From assembly GCA_029239415.1 (NCBI GenBank), contig JAQZAY010000052.1, positions 1 through 17,030 on the forward strand: 17,030 nucleotides of DNA. Direction: 5' to 3'. How positions within the stretch are numbered: position 1 is the stretch's first letter; each line of letters begins with the position of its first letter. Positions 7,683 through 13,809 of this stretch are shown piece after piece. The notes beneath the pieces were generated by a model. It was not told the DNA's origin. It saw only the letters and a program-made list of their open reading frames with translations, and searched no databases. The translations under genes and the position numbers were made by a program. Origin of the DNA: Pseudomonas sp. Lineage in GTDB: Bacteria > Pseudomonadota > Gammaproteobacteria > Pseudomonadales > Pseudomonadaceae.

Positions 7683-8756
7683 ATGCCTTATTTCCCCATG
7701 TCCGCCGTCACCCCAGACCTCGCCGCTTTGGCCCGATCGATCAAGGATTGGGGCCAGGAACTCGGTTTTGCCCATGTCGGCATCGCCGGCGTGGAGCTTG
7801 GCGAGCACGAACAACACCTGCAGCGCTGGCTGGAGGCGGACTACCACGGCGAAATGGACTACATGGGTGCCCATGGCAGCAAGCGCTCGCACCCTGACGA
7901 ACTGGTCCCGGGCACCTTGCGCGTGGTGTCCTTGCGCATGGACTACCTGCCGGGCGACACCCAGATGGCCCAGCGCCTGGCGCAGCCAGAAAAGGCCTAC
8001 GTTTCGCGCTATGCGCTGGGCCGCGACTATCACAAGCTGATCCGCAAGCGCGTGCAGCACCTGGCCGAACGCATCCAGCAAGCCATCGGCCCGTTCGGCT
8101 TCCGTGCGTTCGTCGACAGCGCCCCGGTGCTGGAAAAAGCCATTGCCCAGGAAGCCGGCCTGGGCTGGATCGGCAAGAACACCCTGTTGCTCAACCGCAA
8201 GGCCGGCAGCTACTTCTTCCTCGCCGAACTGTTCGTCGACCTGCCGCTGCCGGTGGACGCCGCCCAGGCCAGCGAGCACTGCGGTCGCTGCCAGGCGTGC
8301 CTGGACATCTGCCCTACCGGTGCCTTCGTCGGGCCCTACGTGCTCGACGCCCGGCGCTGCATTTCCTACCTCACCATCGAGTTGAAAAGCGCCATCCCGG
8401 TGGAGCTGCGCCCGCTGATCGGAAACCGCGTGTTCGGCTGCGATGACTGCCAGATCGTCTGTCCCTGGAACCGTTTTGCCCGCCCGAGCGGCGAAGGCGA
8501 CTTCAAGCCCCGTCACGGCCTGGACAATGCCGACCTGGCCGAACTGTTCATGTGGGATGAAGCGACCTTCCTGAACAACACCGAAGGCTCGCCATTGCGC
8601 CGCGCCGGTTATGAGCGCTGGTTGCGCAACCTGGCGGTGGGACTGGGCAATGCACCCTCGACCATCCCGGTGATCGAGGCGCTGAAGGCACGCCAGCAAC
8701 ATCCGTCGGAGCTGGTGCGCGAGCATGTCGAGTGGGCGTTGGCGCAGCATCGGTGA
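7683..8756 (+). CDS. queG: Epoxyqueuosine reductase QueG
   Basis: QueG carries out the last step of queuosine formation in tRNA, reducing epoxyqueuosine with cobalamin and two [4Fe-4S] clusters. The 357-residue protein has FVDSAPVLEKAIAQEAGLGWIGKN (143-166), with D145 as the likely general acid. It has two ferredoxin-like cysteine sets: C200, C203, C206, C210 (CGRCQACLDICPTGA), and C253, C256, C260 (CDDCQIVCPWNRF), with C226 nearby. A C-terminal HEAT-like helical part follows (about 280-357). The start is uncertain: ATG at 7683 or ATG at 7698 (MSAVTPDL), neither with a clear Shine-Dalgarno sequence. It diverges from nnrD and converges with the membrane-protein gene downstream, 19 bases stop to stop. 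It adds a third tRNA-modification gene to the neighbourhood. Confidence 0.96.
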   Translation: MPYFPMSAVTPDLAALARSIKDWGQELGFAHVGIAGVELGEHEQHLQRWLEADYHGEMDYMGAHGSKRSHPDELVPGTLRVVSLRMDYLPGDTQMAQRLAQPEKAYVSRYALGRDYHKLIRKRVQHLAERIQQAIGPFGFRAFVDSAPVLEKAIAQEAGLGWIGKNTLLLNRKAGSYFFLAELFVDLPLPVDAAQASEHCGRCQACLDICPTGAFVGPYVLDARRCISYLTIELKSAIPVELRPLIGNRVFGCDDCQIVCPWNRFARPSGEGDFKPRHGLDNADLAELFMWDEATFLNNTEGSPLRRAGYERWLRNLAVGLGNAPSTIPVIEALKARQQHPSELVREHVEWALAQHR

Positions 8757-8775
8757 CCTGCCCCCGGGTGGTGCC

Positions 8776-9387
8776 TCAATGCTGGTCGTTGTAGTGAAAC
8801 TTCGGCATTTCCCAATGGAAACGGATCGCCAGCAGGCGCACCAGGAAGCCGCCGAACAGGGTCAGCAGCATGGCCTGGCCAGCGGGCACCTGGAAATACA
8901 CACAGCCCAGGTAGAACCAGGCTGCGGCGAACGACACGCTGGCGTATAGCTCGCGCCGGAATACCAGGGGAATATCGTTGCAGAAGATATCCCGCAGGAT
9001 CCCGCCAAACACACCCGTGATCACGCCGCTGATGGAGGCGACCAGCATGCCCTGCCCCATCTCCAGCGCAGTCATGCAGCCGATCAGGGTGAAGGCCACC
9101 AGCCCCAGCGCGTCGAGCACCAGAAACAGCGAGCGCAGTCGACGCATCAAGGGTGCGATGAAAATGGTCATCAGCGCGGCGAAACTGGTCAGCACCAGGT
9201 ATTCGGGGTGCTTGACCCAGGTCAACGGGTAGTGCCCGAGCAGCACGTCGCGCACCGAGCCGCCCCCCAGGGCGGTGACGCAGGCGATCAGCACGACGCC
9301 GAACCAGTCCATGCCGCGGCGACCGGCAGACAGCGCCCCGGTCATGGCTTCGGCGGTGATCGCGATGAGGTAGAGCATCAGCAACAT
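8776..9387 (-). CDS. TRIC / UPF0126 family membrane protein (YicG-like)
   Basis: This 203-residue polytopic inner-membrane protein has about seven hydrophobic segments (near residues 2-20, 27-42, 63-80, 85-104, 113-130, 148-165 and 170-188). Two related halves each carry a glycine-rich kink followed by an Arg-Asp pair: ALGGGSVRDVLLG (39-51) and GVFGGILRDIFCNDIP (125-140). This repeat is the signature of the UPF0126 family, related to trimeric intracellular cation (TRIC) channels and also named a glycine transporter family in Pfam. The substrate cannot be told from sequence. The ATG at 9387 has only a poor Shine-Dalgarno sequence; a second ATG lies three codons in. It lies 92 bases after orn on the same strand, and it converges with queG. 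Confidence 0.88.
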   Translation of the reverse strand: MLLMLYLIAITAEAMTGALSAGRRGMDWFGVVLIACVTALGGGSVRDVLLGHYPLTWVKHPEYLVLTSFAALMTIFIAPLMRRLRSLFLVLDALGLVAFTLIGCMTALEMGQGMLVASISGVITGVFGGILRDIFCNDIPLVFRRELYASVSFAAAWFYLGCVYFQVPAGQAMLLTLFGGFLVRLLAIRFHWEMPKFHYNDQH

Positions 9388-9446
9388 GGTGCGGGTCCGT
9401 GCGGGAAAGGCGCGCAGTCTACTCAGTTGCTCTTCGCACCAAAAGG

Positions 9447-9458
9447 GGCTGCGCAGCC
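9447..9458 (-). terminator. Palindrome downstream of orn (weak terminator candidate)
   Basis: GGCTGCGCAGCC is a perfect 12-base palindrome, 21 bases past the orn stop codon. As RNA on the minus strand it can form only a 4-base stem with a GCGC loop, followed by CCTTTT. That is a weak terminator-like signature between orn and the TRIC-like gene. It could equally be chance in GC-rich DNA. Confidence 0.3.
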
Positions 9459-9479
9459 TTCACGCCATGCCTTGCGGGC

Positions 9480-10022
9480 TCAGACCTTGATGAAGTGCTC
9501 GCGGTAGTGACGCAGCTCGGCGATGGACTCGCGGATGTCGTCCAGCGCCAGGTGCGTGCCGCCCTTGACGAAGCTGTCGCGCACATGCGGGGCCCAGCGC
9601 GCGGCCAGTTCCTTGACGGTGGAGACATCCAGGTTGCGGTAGTGGAAGTAGCTTTCCAGGGTCTTCATGTGCCGATAGAGAAAACGGCGGTCCTGACAGA
9701 TACTGTTGCCGCAGATCGGCGACTTGCCCTTGGGCACCCATTGCTCAAGGAACCTGAGCGTCTCGGCCTCGGCCTCGGCCATGCTGACGCGGCTCTCGCG
9801 CACGCGCTGGGTCAGGCCCGTACCGCCATGGGTGCGAGTGTTCCACTCGTCCATGCGCGCCAGCACTTCGTCGCTGTGGTGGATGGCGATCACCGGGCCT
9901 TCGGCCAGGGTGTTGAGCTCGCTGTCGGTAACGATGGTGGCCATCTCGATGATCACATCGGTGTCCGGGTCCAGGCCGGTCATTTCCAGATCGATCCAGA
10001 TCAGGTTCTGTGGATTGTGCAT
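9480..10022 (-). CDS. orn: Oligoribonuclease Orn
   Basis: Orn is the 3'-5' exoribonuclease that degrades 2-5-mers to nucleotides. In Pseudomonas it also clears pGpG, the linear product of c-di-GMP breakdown. The 180-residue protein is a complete DEDDh exonuclease, with D11 and E13 in [12 protein letters not shown]111 in [11 protein letters not shown], and H157 plus D162 in [12 protein letters not shown]. These sit one residue before the E. coli positions. The ATG at 10022 has GAGGAG 7 bases upstream, one of the best ribosome-binding sites in the window. The gene diverges from rsgA across an 84-base gap, a conserved arrangement in gammaproteobacteria. Confidence 0.98.
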   Translation of the reverse strand: MHNPQNLIWIDLEMTGLDPDTDVIIEMATIVTDSELNTLAEGPVIAIHHSDEVLARMDEWNTRTHGGTGLTQRVRESRVSMAEAEAETLRFLEQWVPKGKSPICGNSICQDRRFLYRHMKTLESYFHYRNLDVSTVKELAARWAPHVRDSFVKGGTHLALDDIRESIAELRHYREHFIKV

Positions 10023-10106
10023 GTAAAGCTCCTCGATTAGGCCGACATATTAGCCTAGTGCTAAACTGCTCGCCGTTTTCAATCGTCCCGCAACCTCGGA
10101 ACCTTC
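10023..10106. promoter_or_regulatory. Divergent orn/rsgA intergenic region
   Basis: This is an 84-base gap between the divergent starts of orn and rsgA. It is richer in A and T than the flanking genes around 10044-10065, and must hold the promoters of both genes unless they lie in coding sequence. On the plus strand there is an extended -10-like TGCTAAACT. On the minus strand there is TAATAT toward orn. Neither has a recognisable -35 at 16-18 bases. The region is supported by gene layout; the exact boxes are guesses. Confidence 0.35.
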
Positions 10107-11138
10107 ATGGCCAAACGCCAGCTCAATCGACGCCAGAACTGGCGCATCGAAAAAATCCAGAACGAACGCGCCGCTCGCGCCGCCAAACGCGAGCAGCATG
10201 CGCTGCACGAGCTCGAAGGCGGCGACCTGGGGCCCGAGCAACTGGGCCTGGTGATCGCGCACTTCGGCGTGCAGGTCGAGGTCGAGGCCCAGGAAGGCGA
10301 GTTCGCCGGCCAGGTGTTCCGTTGCCACTTGCGCGCCAACCTGCCGGCGTTGGTGACAGGCGACCGCGTGGTATGGCGTGCGGGCAACCAGGGCATCGGC
10401 GTGATCGTCGCGCAGATGCCGCGCAACACCGAGCTGTGCCGACCCAACAACCATGGACAGCTAAAGCCGGTGGCGGCCAACGTCGACCTGATCGTGATCG
10501 TCTTCGCCCCGGCGCCCGAGCCCCAGGCCAACCTGATCGACCGCTACCTGGTGGCGGCGGAGCACGCCGGCATCCGCCCACTGCTGCTGCTCAACAAGGC
10601 CGACCTGATCGACGAGCAGAACGCCCCGGCGCTCAATGCATTGCTGGCGGTGTATCGGCAGCTGGGCTACCCGCTGCTGGAGGTCTCCGCGCACCAGGGC
10701 GATGGCATGCAGCGCCTGCAGGAAATGCTCGACGGACACATCAGTGTGTTCGTGGGCCAGTCCGGGGTAGGCAAGTCGTCGCTGGTCAACAGCCTGCTGC
10801 CCGATGCCCAGAGCCGCGTAGGCGACCTGTCCGAATGGTCGGGGCAAGGCACCCATACCACCACGACCGCCCGCCTCTACCACTTCCCCGGCGGTGGCGA
10901 GCTGATCGACTCCCCAGGCATCCGTGAGTTCGGCCTGGGCCATGTGAGCCGCCACGACGTCGAGGCCGGCTTCATCGAGTTTCGTGACCTGCTCGGCACC
11001 TGCCGCTTCCGCGACTGCAAGCATGACCGCGAACCTGGTTGCGCCCTGCTGTTGGCGCTCGAGGAAGGGCGTGTTCAGCAACAACGCATGAACAGCTACC
11101 GCTCGATCATTGCCAGCCTGCCCGAAGACAGCTACTGA
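10107..11138 (+). CDS. rsgA: Ribosome small-subunit GTPase RsgA
   Basis: RsgA is a circularly permuted GTPase that checks late maturation of the 30S subunit and releases RbfA. The 343-residue protein has a basic N-terminal tail (1-30), an OB-fold (about 42-108) and then the permuted G domain with G4 NKAD (163-166), G5 SAH (194-196), G1 GQSGVGKSS (217-225) and G3 DSPG (268-271). The C-terminal zinc site C299, C304, H306, C312 ([14 protein letters not shown]) is complete. The start ATG at 10107 has GGAA about 6 bases upstream. It is followed at once by a strong hairpin (11140-11169), so it seems to be a single-gene transcript. In P. aeruginosa, from recall, motB is the next gene; here a TIR-domain gene lies between them. 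Confidence 0.97.
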   Translation: MAKRQLNRRQNWRIEKIQNERAARAAKREQHALHELEGGDLGPEQLGLVIAHFGVQVEVEAQEGEFAGQVFRCHLRANLPALVTGDRVVWRAGNQGIGVIVAQMPRNTELCRPNNHGQLKPVAANVDLIVIVFAPAPEPQANLIDRYLVAAEHAGIRPLLLLNKADLIDEQNAPALNALLAVYRQLGYPLLEVSAHQGDGMQRLQEMLDGHISVFVGQSGVGKSSLVNSLLPDAQSRVGDLSEWSGQGTHTTTTARLYHFPGGGELIDSPGIREFGLGHVSRHDVEAGFIEFRDLLGTCRFRDCKHDREPGCALLLALEEGRVQQQRMNSYRSIIASLPEDSY

Positions 11139-11139
11139 T

Positions 11140-11169
11140 CGCGCCGCAGTCCCTCAGGGGCGCGGCGTG
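11140..11169 (+). terminator. Strong GC hairpin immediately after rsgA
   Basis: Starting two bases past the rsgA stop codon, the RNA can fold as CGCGCCGC, a bulged A, GTCCC, loop TCA, GGGGC, then GCGGCGTG. That gives about 13 pairs, including two G-U wobbles. No T-run follows, so it is not a textbook intrinsic terminator, but position and strength suggest 3'-end formation or protection for rsgA. It separates rsgA from the TIR gene's leader. Confidence 0.5.
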
Positions 11170-11190
11170 CGGCAGACTGTAGGTCGCCAG

Positions 11191-11215
11191 GGTAATTTTT
11201 GTAGGAAGAATTACC
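11191..11215 (+). other. Inverted repeat / stem-loop in the leader of the TIR gene
   Basis: GGTAATTTTT, loop GTAGG, then AAGAATTACC form a 10-pair stem with one G-U wobble; seven outer pairs are perfect. It lies 106 bases before the TIR gene ATG, in the most AT-rich stretch of the window (about 41% GC over 11191-11290, against about 66% in the gene). As DNA it could be an operator; as RNA, an upstream hairpin. No clear -35/-10 pair was found around it. A short CTGT-TTTT-ACAG repeat follows at 11234-11245. Confidence 0.5.
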
Positions 11216-11320
11216 TCTCGCTGTACGAAATTTCTGTTTTTACAGTTGAATCTTGTCGCCTCCTCCCTTTTCGCCAATGGTCATGTAACCAGACGCGTAT
11301 CAACAGGGAGGGTTGCACCG

Positions 11321-11803
11321 ATGCCAGTGTTCATCAGTTATCGTCACAGCGAACGCCTGGATGCCTTCATCATCAATGAGCGCCTGCTGCTGGAAGGGAT
11401 CTCCACGCACCTGGAGCTGTTCGACGCCAGCGCCGAACAGAACTCGGACGATACCTGTACCAGCCTGTGCCGCCACTTGGTCGACGCCACGCACCTGATC
11501 GCCGTGGTCTCGCCCGTCACCGCGGCAGACTGGTGGCTGCCCTGGCAACTGGGCGCGGCCACGGCGCTGCATCGACGGATCACGCTGTACCAGAGCGGCG
11601 CGGGCTGCCTGCCGTGCTACCAGCAGAAATGGCCGCGCATGCACGAGCGCGAGCACATCGAGCTGTTCGTGCGGGCCTATCACGATGAGGACACGTTCTG
11701 CCGCGCCATGGTGGCCAGGCAGCCCAATGCCCCTTCGATCAATCGGGCGAACGCCGACTTTTTCCATGCCGACCTGAGGTCCAAGATCCGCCGGGGTTTC
11801 TAG
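11321..11803 (+). CDS. Stand-alone TIR-domain protein, WxxxQ active-site variant
   Basis: This 160-residue protein is almost wholly one TIR-like domain. It has strand A with FISYRHSERLDAFIINERL (4-22), a BB-loop region LLEGISTHLELFDASAEQNSDD (23-44), helix C entry DDTCTSLCRHLVDATHLIAVVSP (43-65), and then DWWLPWQLGAATA (70-82). The last matches the usual S-x-W-x-x-x-E-[LI] signature except that Q76 (CAA at 11546) stands where the catalytic Glu is expected. Bacterial TIR domains cleave NAD+ or make cyclic ADP-ribose variants, as in ThsB of Thoeris defence; with Gln here that activity is doubtful. The C-terminal part (about 95-160) has aromatic and basic residues (CYQQKWPRM, ADFFHADLRSKIRRGF). 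The ATG has GGGAGGG 8 bases upstream; an upstream TTG extension is rejected. No partner effector gene adjoins it. It has its own 182-base leader, converges with motB, and its GC is host-like. Confidence 0.85.
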   Translation: MPVFISYRHSERLDAFIINERLLLEGISTHLELFDASAEQNSDDTCTSLCRHLVDATHLIAVVSPVTAADWWLPWQLGAATALHRRITLYQSGAGCLPCYQQKWPRMHEREHIELFVRAYHDEDTFCRAMVARQPNAPSINRANADFFHADLRSKIRRGF

Positions 11804-11810
11804 GCGTTTC

Positions 11811-11839
11811 GGGCCCAAGGAACCTTATCCCTTGGGCTC
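11811..11839. terminator. Convergent hairpin between TIR gene and motB
   Basis: The arms GCCCAAGG and CCTTGGGC, perfect over 8 pairs and extendable to 10, surround a 9-base loop that contains the motB stop codon. The hairpin starts 7 bases after the TIR gene stop codon, and its right arm encodes the last residues of MotB (EPKG). It could end transcripts from both sides. No long T-run follows on either strand. Confidence 0.5.
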
Positions 11840-12826
11840 ATCCATCTTCAACACGCCTTCCTCGAAGATGTTCAGCTTCTGCCGCAGCTCACGAGGCTGC
11901 ATCGGTGCCTCCGGGCCGGGGGTGGCAGGGCTGCCCGGGGCCTCGGTCTGGGGCTTGTCTGGCGCGGCGGGCTCGCCTTGCTCGCCCTCGATGGAACGCT
12001 GGGCCTTCTTGGTCAGCACGATGATGTCGATGCGCCGGTTGACCGGGTTGGTCGGATCCTTGCGGTCGAACAGCGACGACGACGCGTAACCGACCACTCG
12101 CGCCACCTGCTCGTCCGGATAGCCGCCAGCGACCAAGGCACGCCGCGCGGCGTTGGCCCGGTTGGCCGACAGCTCCCAGTTGCCGAAGCCACCGCTGCCG
12201 GCGAAGGGCTTGGCGTCGGTATGGCCACTGATGCTGATCTTGTTCGGCACCGCCTTGATGGTGTCGGCCATGGCCAGCAGGATGTCTTCGAAATACGGCT
12301 GCAGGCGAGCACTGCCCAGGTCGAACATCGGCCGGTTCTCGGCGTCCATGATCTGGATACGCAGGCCATCCTGGGTGATCTCGAACAGGATCTGGTCCTT
12401 GAACTTCTGCAGCTCGGGGTTTTCCTCGACCTTGTTCTGCAGCTCCTGCAACAGCAGCTCGAGCCGCTCGCGCTCGACCTGTTCGGCCATGCCCTCGACC
12501 TTCTCCTTGTCGATCTGGATGCTGGACTCGGGCGTGGGTTCGGATTTCATTTCCGGGTTGATTGTCTTGTCCGGCGCAAGCTCGGGCGAGCCGCCCAGGT
12601 CGATGACATAGGGCGTGCCACTCTCGGAAAAACCGATCGGGTCCTTGAAATAGCCGGCGATGGAGATCTTCTGCTCGGGCGTTGCGGTGGACATCAACCA
12701 CAGCACCAGGAAGAAAGCCATCATCGCCGTGGCAAAGTCGGCGAAGGCGATCTTCCAGGCGCCTCCGTGGTGCCCGGCGGCGAAGCGCTTGACGCGCTTG
12801 ATGATTATCGGCTGGTTGTTTTCCAT
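11825..12826 (-). CDS. motB: Flagellar stator protein MotB
   Basis: MotB anchors the stator to peptidoglycan and carries the proton-binding aspartate of the flagellar motor. The 333-residue protein has a cytoplasmic N-terminus with basic residues and one transmembrane helix (about 28-46) holding D30 in FADFATAMMAFFLVLWLM. It then has the plug/linker region (about 50-110), a charged coiled-coil-like stretch (about 105-145), and the OmpA-like peptidoglycan-binding domain (about 150-275) with ISGHTDAKPF (198-207) and NRRIDI (263-268). A Pro/Glu-rich tail (about 280-312) and a short conserved end follow. It starts 3 bases after the motA stop codon and is transcribed with motA from the sigma-28 promoter. 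The aspartate context, with no polar-residue changes typical of sodium stators that I can see, suggests proton use; this is inference. Confidence 0.97.
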   Translation of the reverse strand: MENNQPIIIKRVKRFAAGHHGGAWKIAFADFATAMMAFFLVLWLMSTATPEQKISIAGYFKDPIGFSESGTPYVIDLGGSPELAPDKTINPEMKSEPTPESSIQIDKEKVEGMAEQVERERLELLLQELQNKVEENPELQKFKDQILFEITQDGLRIQIMDAENRPMFDLGSARLQPYFEDILLAMADTIKAVPNKISISGHTDAKPFAGSGGFGNWELSANRANAARRALVAGGYPDEQVARVVGYASSSLFDRKDPTNPVNRRIDIIVLTKKAQRSIEGEQGEPAAPDKPQTEAPGSPATPGPEAPMQPRELRQKLNIFEEGVLKMDEPKG

Positions 12827-12829
12827 GAC

Positions 12830-13681
12830 TCAGCGACCGCGAACCGCTTGCTCGAGCTCGGAGAAGCTCGGCCGATGCTTGGGGTACAGCACCTTGCGCC
12901 CGAACTCCACGGCCAGCGACGGTGGCATGCCCGAGGCCGAGGCTACCAGGGAAGCCTTGATGGCTTCGTACAGGTTGACCTCTTCCTTGGCATCGTGGGC
13001 CAGGCAGGTGGCCAAGGGGCCGAAGAAACCGTACGCCGCCAGGATACCGAAGAAGGTACCGACCAGCGCCGCGCCTACGTGCATGCCGATCGCCGCCTGG
13101 TCGCCATCGCCCAGCGAGGCCATGGTCACCACGATACCCAGCACCGCAGCCACGATACCGAAGCCAGGCATGCCGTCGGCGATGCCGGTGACCGCGTGGG
13201 AAGGGTGTTCGAGCTCTTCCTTCATGCTCATGAGCTCCATGTCGAACAAGCCTTCGAGCTCATGCGGGGCCATATTGCCGGTGGACATGATGCGCAGGTA
13301 GTCGCAGATGTACGCCGTCATGCGTTCATCTCCAAGCACCGTCGGGTACTTGGCGAAGATCGGGCTGGCCGAGGCATCCTCGATATCGGCCTCGATCGCC
13401 ATCATGCCTTCGCGGCGGCTCTTGTTGAGGATCTCGTAGACCAGGCCCAGCACCTCCAGGTAGAAGGCGTGGCTGAAGCGCGAGCCGAACATCTTCATCG
13501 ACTTCTTGAGCACATGCATGGTCATGTAGCCAGGGTTGGCCTGCAGGAACGCGCCAAGTGCCGCGCCGCCGATGATCATGACCTCGAAAGGCTGGATCAG
13601 CGCCGCGATCTTGCCGTGGGATAGAACATATCCGCCGAGCACGCTCGCGAATACGACGATGATGCCGATAATTTTAGCCAT
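12830..13681 (-). CDS. motA: Flagellar stator protein MotA
   Basis: MotA forms the ring of the stator around MotB and passes torque to FliG. The 283-residue protein has four hydrophobic segments (about 4-21, 32-47, 170-190, 202-222). The large cytoplasmic loop carries the charged torque residues R90 and E98 in SRREGMMAIEADIE. The prolines P172 in DGMPGFGIVAAVLGIV and P222 in FFGPLA match the functional prolines of E. coli MotA. The C-terminal cytoplasmic tail ends SELEQAVRGR. The ATG at 13681 has a weak Shine-Dalgarno sequence. It is the first gene of motAB, about 59 bases downstream of the predicted sigma-28 transcript start. Pseudomonas usually also has a second stator, MotCD; this pair corresponds to MotAB by gene context. 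Confidence 0.97.
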   Translation of the reverse strand: MAKIIGIIVVFASVLGGYVLSHGKIAALIQPFEVMIIGGAALGAFLQANPGYMTMHVLKKSMKMFGSRFSHAFYLEVLGLVYEILNKSRREGMMAIEADIEDASASPIFAKYPTVLGDERMTAYICDYLRIMSTGNMAPHELEGLFDMELMSMKEELEHPSHAVTGIADGMPGFGIVAAVLGIVVTMASLGDGDQAAIGMHVGAALVGTFFGILAAYGFFGPLATCLAHDAKEEVNLYEAIKASLVASASGMPPSLAVEFGRKVLYPKHRPSFSELEQAVRGR

Positions 13682-13746
13682 AGATTCAAAGCACTTGCAG
13701 TCGTGGTCAGGGTCAGGGGCGGGAGCTTGTGAAACTCTTCTTCTAC

Positions 13747-13773
13747 TTATCGGCAGAACTGCGCCAGACTAAA
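13747..13773 (-). promoter_or_regulatory. Sigma-28 (FliA) promoter of motAB
   Basis: On the minus strand TTTAGTCT (13773-13766) is followed after 11 bases by GCCGATAA (13754-13747). The second is a perfect match to the FliA -10 element and the first matches 5 of 8 bases of TAAAGTTT, at the standard spacing. It points at motA with a predicted leader of about 59 bases. This would place motAB in the late class of flagellar genes. The same bases lie upstream of the divergent HDOD gene. Confidence 0.8.
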
Positions 13774-13809
13774 GCCCGTCAAAGTGAAAAGCCTGTCAGA
13801 GCTGATGTC

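Noticed and set aside
7662..8750. Minus-strand open frame of 362 codons opposite queG
   Set aside because: queG on the plus strand has all its cysteine motifs; the mirror frame has none.
8757..8775. CCCCCGGG in the queG/TRIC-like convergent gap as a terminator
   Set aside because: The self-complementary part is too short to make a stable stem with a loop, and there is no T-run.
11234..11245. CTGT-TTTT-ACAG repeat as a LexA/SOS box before the TIR gene
   Set aside because: The spacer is 4 bases, whereas the LexA box needs CTGT-n8-ACAG; no other SOS-box-like match was seen.
11239..11267. TTTACA as -35 of a sigma-70 promoter for the TIR gene
   Set aside because: No TATAAT-like hexamer occurs 16-18 bases downstream; that place is pyrimidine-rich.
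11246..11320. TTG start at 11246 extending the TIR protein by 25 residues
   Set aside because: The extension precedes the conserved strand A start, and the ATG at 11321 has a much better Shine-Dalgarno sequence.
11978..13624. Plus-strand open frame of 548 codons opposite motB and motA
   Set aside because: It spans two certain genes on the other strand and has no recognisable domain.
13729..13809. Longer HDOD protein starting at GTG 13729
   Set aside because: The added 27 codons cover the sigma-28 promoter of motA, and the GGGAG before the GTG is too close for good initiation.
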